From Paraburkholderia atlantica (lineage in GTDB: Bacteria; Pseudomonadota; Gammaproteobacteria; Burkholderiales; Burkholderiaceae), in NCBI RefSeq assembly GCF_009362785.1, contig NZ_WHNQ01000004.1:310001-374000 (forward strand): a stretch of 64,000 bases of DNA, written 5' to 3'. Under the pieces are notes generated by a model. The model searched no databases. It saw only the letters and a list, made by a program, of their open reading frames with translations, and was not told the origin of the DNA. Shown one piece after another: positions 61,620 to 64,000 of this stretch. Made by a program: the position numbers and the translations under genes. Positions within the stretch are counted from its first letter, which is position 1, and every line of letters begins with the position of its first letter.

Positions 61620-61931
61620 ACGAGCGTTTGCCGCGGGATCGACGGGCAAACCATGGCCATGCGACCTACCGGTCCATGCCTCGTGCGGCGAACCGTTCGG
61701 CCATTTCACGAGCACCACCGCTCCACTGGACAACTGGTCGACAACGGTGCCGCCATACGCGCCGATCACGCGGCTTCGCACCCGGTGTCGCGCGACGCGG
61801 CACATGGAGCTCGCATCGGCAGCTGGTATGGGCCAGTTTCCTCTGCAGGTGGGAACCCATAGGCAAGTGGAACGGCGCAAATCGTACTAAGGAGGATTGC
61901 GAAGCGTCGACGCGACGTAAGTCGCGACGAA

Positions 61932-62249
61932 CTACAGCCCCCAGATGATGTCCGCGTCCGAGTCGCGCGCCGCACGCATCATGTCCAGAAAAGGCCACGC
62001 GCGCTGCGACAGCCGGTTGCGCGACTCGCGTTGATTATTCGTTGAACAGTGCAATGCTTCGAGGGTCGTTTCCGCGGCCGCGTCTTCGGTGATGGCGGCT
62101 TCGAGACGATCGATCGCGTGCACCAGCTCGTCGTGGCTGATGACGCCCCGCTCGCCGAGTCGCTTGCCGATCAGGGCCAGCAGATACTGCGCGAGATCCC
62201 TGAGCATGACGACATCCGGCGACGCCGTGGATTGAAATGTGATCATCAT
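61932..62249 (-). CDS. Small protein of unknown function in the stress cluster
   Basis: A 105-residue protein with AGGGAG five bases before the start. It is a mainly helical protein: TFQSTASPDVVMLRDLAQYL, LALIGKRLGERGVISHDELV, HAIDRLEAAITEDAAAETTL and ending DSDADIIWGL. I do not recognise a family. Site B (62316-62335) is about 67 bases upstream, so it may belong to the same regulon as the uspA-like gene. Confidence 0.65.
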   Translation of the reverse strand: MMITFQSTASPDVVMLRDLAQYLLALIGKRLGERGVISHDELVHAIDRLEAAITEDAAAETTLEALHCSTNNQRESRNRLSQRAWPFLDMMRAARDSDADIIWGL

Positions 62250-62315
62250 GATGGCTCCCTTATCGGTCTATCAGGCAACGGCCAACGAACGGTCCCGATC
62301 GCGTCTGTCATCATT

Positions 62316-62335
62316 TTATATCACAACGTGATAAA
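62316..62335. promoter_or_regulatory. Stress-regulon site B
   Basis: TTATATCA (62316-62323), CAACG, TGATAAA (62329-62335). Core TATCAC-AAC-GTGATA is perfectly symmetric. It is upstream of the reverse-strand small protein gene. Confidence 0.6.
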
Positions 62336-62447
62336 CAAGCACGGGCGGATCGGCGATTAAGGGCCTGGCTGAAGGACGTCGTGCGAGCTGTCGACTGTCT
62401 GCGATATGCGACAGATTTCGCGCGCCGCGCAGGGGCTGGAGAACTTT

Positions 62448-62468
62448 TTATATCATATTGAAATATAA
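62448..62468. promoter_or_regulatory. Stress-regulon site C
   Basis: TTATATCA (62448-62455), five bases, AAATATAA (62461-62468). Two mismatches in the right half, but the left half and spacing match sites A, B and D. Overlaps a TATAAT hexamer ahead of the HPP-CBS gene. Confidence 0.45.
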
Positions 62469-62550
62469 TCATGACCAGACTGTATTCGCGTTGCCAGGGT
62501 TTCCCCGGTAATGTCGGGCCCGGCATCATCGACTACTTTCCGCTCCTATC

Positions 62551-63717
62551 TTGTCCCGCTCTCCTGCTCTCGGCTGGCTCGCCAGCTTTCTCCCCGCACC
62601 GGTCACCGTGAAATGGCACGAGCGCGCGCGTTCGTGCCTCGGCGCGCTGCTCGGCATCGCGTTCACCGGCGGTCTGATGTATCTGCTGCTCGGTCCCGCC
62701 GCAAACATTCCGCTGCTGGTCGCGCCGATGGGCGCTTCCGCCGTGCTGCTGTTCGCGGTGCCCGCGAGTCCGCTCGCGCAGCCGTGGTCGATCATCGGCG
62801 GCAACCTGGTGTCCGCGACGGTCGGCGTGACCTGCGCGATGCTGATCGGCGATCCAACGCTCGCGGCCGCCCTCGCGGTGGCGCTGTCGATTTCCGGCAT
62901 GTTCGCGCTGCGCTGCGTGCACCCGCCGTCGGGCGCGGTCGCGTTGACCGCGGTACTGGGCGGCCCGGTCATTCATGCGCTCGGCTACCGCTTCGTGCTC
63001 GAACCGATCGCGATTCAGTCGGCCGCGCTGCTGTTCGCGGCGCTCGTCTATCACGCGGCAACCGGCCACCGCTACCCGCATGCGGGACGCCAGGATCGTG
63101 CGACGCCGAACCAGGCCGCCGACGAAGCCGCGCGTGTCGGCTTCACCCGCGACGACGTCAAAGCCGTGCTTCGACGCCGTGACGAAATGCTCGACATCGG
63201 CACCGACGACCTCTATTCGCTGCTGCGCGAAACGCAGCTGCAGGCTTTCTCGCGCAGCTTCGACGAACTGCGCTGCGAAGACGTGATGTCCCGCCACGTC
63301 GTGTCCGTGTCGCCAGGCACACGCGCCGCAGCAGCATGGGAACTGTTCAGGCGCCACAACGTGAAGGCGCTGCCGGTCGTCGATGTGAAGCAAAAGCTGC
63401 TCGGCATCGTCACGCGCGCCGATTTCGTCGACAGGAAAGGCTTCGGCGCGCTCGGTCCTATCCTGAACTACTTCGACGGCTGGCTGCGCGGCGATGCGCT
63501 TCGCACGTCGAACGTCGGCAGCTTGATGACCACCGAAGTGTGCACCGTCGCGGCCTCCGATCCGATCACGGAACTCGTGCCGATGTTCGCGAACTACGGC
63601 CATCACCACGTACCAGTGCTCGATCGCGTGGGGCGCGTGGTCGGCATGATCACGCAGGTGGACCTGATCTCCGGCCTGTATCGGCAAACCGCCACCCAAG
63701 CCCGCAAGGCGGCCTGA
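62551..63717 (+). CDS. HPP family membrane protein with two CBS domains
   Basis: A 388-residue protein. Four membrane helices at about residues 25-175 with the HPP signature LRCVHPPSGAVALTAVLGG. Residues about 235-380 form a CBS pair: EDVMSRHVVSVSPGTRAAAA, LPVVDVKQKLLGIVTRADFV, SLMTTEVCTVAASDPITELV and VPVLDRVGRVVGMITQVDLI. Related HPP proteins act in nitrite or other anion uptake; here the substrate is unknown. Start TTG at 62551 lacks a ribosome site, so the true start is uncertain; a downstream GTG (VTVKW) is possible. Confidence 0.85.
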   Translation: MSRSPALGWLASFLPAPVTVKWHERARSCLGALLGIAFTGGLMYLLLGPAANIPLLVAPMGASAVLLFAVPASPLAQPWSIIGGNLVSATVGVTCAMLIGDPTLAAALAVALSISGMFALRCVHPPSGAVALTAVLGGPVIHALGYRFVLEPIAIQSAALLFAALVYHAATGHRYPHAGRQDRATPNQAADEAARVGFTRDDVKAVLRRRDEMLDIGTDDLYSLLRETQLQAFSRSFDELRCEDVMSRHVVSVSPGTRAAAAWELFRRHNVKALPVVDVKQKLLGIVTRADFVDRKGFGALGPILNYFDGWLRGDALRTSNVGSLMTTEVCTVAASDPITELVPMFANYGHHHVPVLDRVGRVVGMITQVDLISGLYRQTATQARKAA

Positions 63718-63786
63718 TTTTCAGTTAAAAAGCAAGGAGACCTGCCGCGCGATGCCGTTGCCACGGCCGCAATCCACCTAAATACC

Positions 63787-63802
63787 TCATGATGTGATAT
63801 AT
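63787..63802. promoter_or_regulatory. Stress-regulon site D (upstream of MarR gene)
   Basis: TCA (63787-63789), TGATG, TGATATAT (63795-63802). The TCA-N5-TGA spacing and the right half TGATATAT match sites A-C. GATGTGA (63791-63797) and TCACATC (63815-63821) form a second inverted pair. It is 32 bases before the MarR start, consistent with self-regulation. Confidence 0.5.
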
Positions 63803-63833
63803 TTTTTCGTTTCTTCACATCGGCGGATATCTC

Positions 63834-64000
63834 ATGAAAGTACGGACTCGCAAGCTCGTCAAGAGCGATTTCGAGCAGTTGTCGGAGTTTCGCTACCAGA
63901 TGCGGCGCTTCGAGCGCTTCTCGGAGCAAGCCGCGCAGAACGAGGGCATCACGCCGTTGCAATACCTGTTGTTGCTGCATATCAAGGGCTATCCCGAGCG
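63834..64000 (+). CDS. MarR family transcriptional regulator (cut by window edge)
   Basis: The first 55 residues are present: MKVRTRKLVKSDFEQLSEFR, YQMRRFERFSEQAAQNEGIT and PLQYLLLLHIKGYPE. This is the N-terminal helix and first HTH part of a MarR regulator (EGITPLQYLLLLHIKG is characteristic). It may bind site D and perhaps sites A-C in the same cluster; this is inferred from site similarity only. Confidence 0.82.
   Translation, partial: MKVRTRKLVKSDFEQLSEFRYQMRRFERFSEQAAQNEGITPLQYLLLLHIKGYPE

Larger units (their letters stand above)
62250..62550. other. Regulatory spacer with stress-regulon sites B and C
   Basis: About 300 bases between the small protein (-) and the HPP-CBS gene (+). It contains sites B (62316-62335) and C (62448-62468) and a TATAAT (62464-62469) overlapping site C. 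AT content is higher than in the flanking genes. No gene seen. Confidence 0.5.

Overview
This 64 kb window looks like chromosomal DNA of a Burkholderiales bacterium, most likely Paraburkholderia or Burkholderia. The evidence is high GC with GC-ending codons, a Gram-negative trimeric porin with a typical signal peptide, a DUF2844-DUF3443 pair, an HU protein with a lysine/alanine-rich N-terminal extension, a phasin, and CmeABC/EmrAB-type efflux genes under MarR regulators. The genus is inferred from gene content only. I see no rRNA, tRNA, CRISPR array, insertion sequence or prophage. The two cut genes are an FKBP isomerase at base 1 and a MarR regulator at the right end.

Layout. 1-3.7 kb: FKBP isomerase (cut), then a ligase-associated DEXH helicase overlapping the PdeM phosphoesterase. 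3.9-6.4 kb: a secreted Gly/His/Asp repeat protein. 7.4-11.4 kb: FAD-linked oxidase, SYLF lipoprotein, SulP transporter. 11.5-16.8 kb: chemoreceptor, YbaK-like deacylase, YihY membrane protein with a DUF883-like tail, porin. 16.9-21.2 kb: the Anbu operon (ATP-grasp, alpha-E, transglutaminase, Anbu protease). 21.6-25.8 kb: HU, MocR regulator divergent from an AhpD-like protein, small membrane protein, ketopantoate reductase. 26-31.7 kb: a truncated Tlde1-like gene, then an efflux operon with two MarR regulators that share a palindromic operator. 32.1-36.2 kb: TonB-dependent receptor with its own ExbB-ExbD-TonB and a Zur-box-like site upstream. 36.3-44.3 kb: assorted regulators, transporters, lipoproteins, a PAP2 phosphatase and a response-regulator remnant. 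44.4-51.5 kb: a second ATP-grasp/alpha-E/transglutaminase cluster without Anbu. 51.7-57.2 kb: zinc metallopeptidase, DUF3443/DUF2844, phasin, DUF4410 lipoprotein. 57.3-60.2 kb: receiver-domain protein and a siderophore receptor with a Fur-box-like site. 60.3-64 kb: a stress cluster (small protein, UspA, broken CBS gene, small protein, HPP-CBS membrane protein, MarR) in which four intergenic sites share the pattern TATRTCA-N5-TGAYATA.

Functional themes are two related loci for the poorly understood ATP-grasp/alpha-E/transglutaminase peptide system about 24 kb apart, two TonB-dependent uptake loci with different metal-regulator-like boxes, a self-regulated drug efflux operon, and a probable small stress regulon at the right end. 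The features I think most deserve follow-up are the repeat protein, the shared MarR operators with a predicted leaderless transcript, the four-site stress regulon, and the symmetric palindrome ahead of the Anbu operon.
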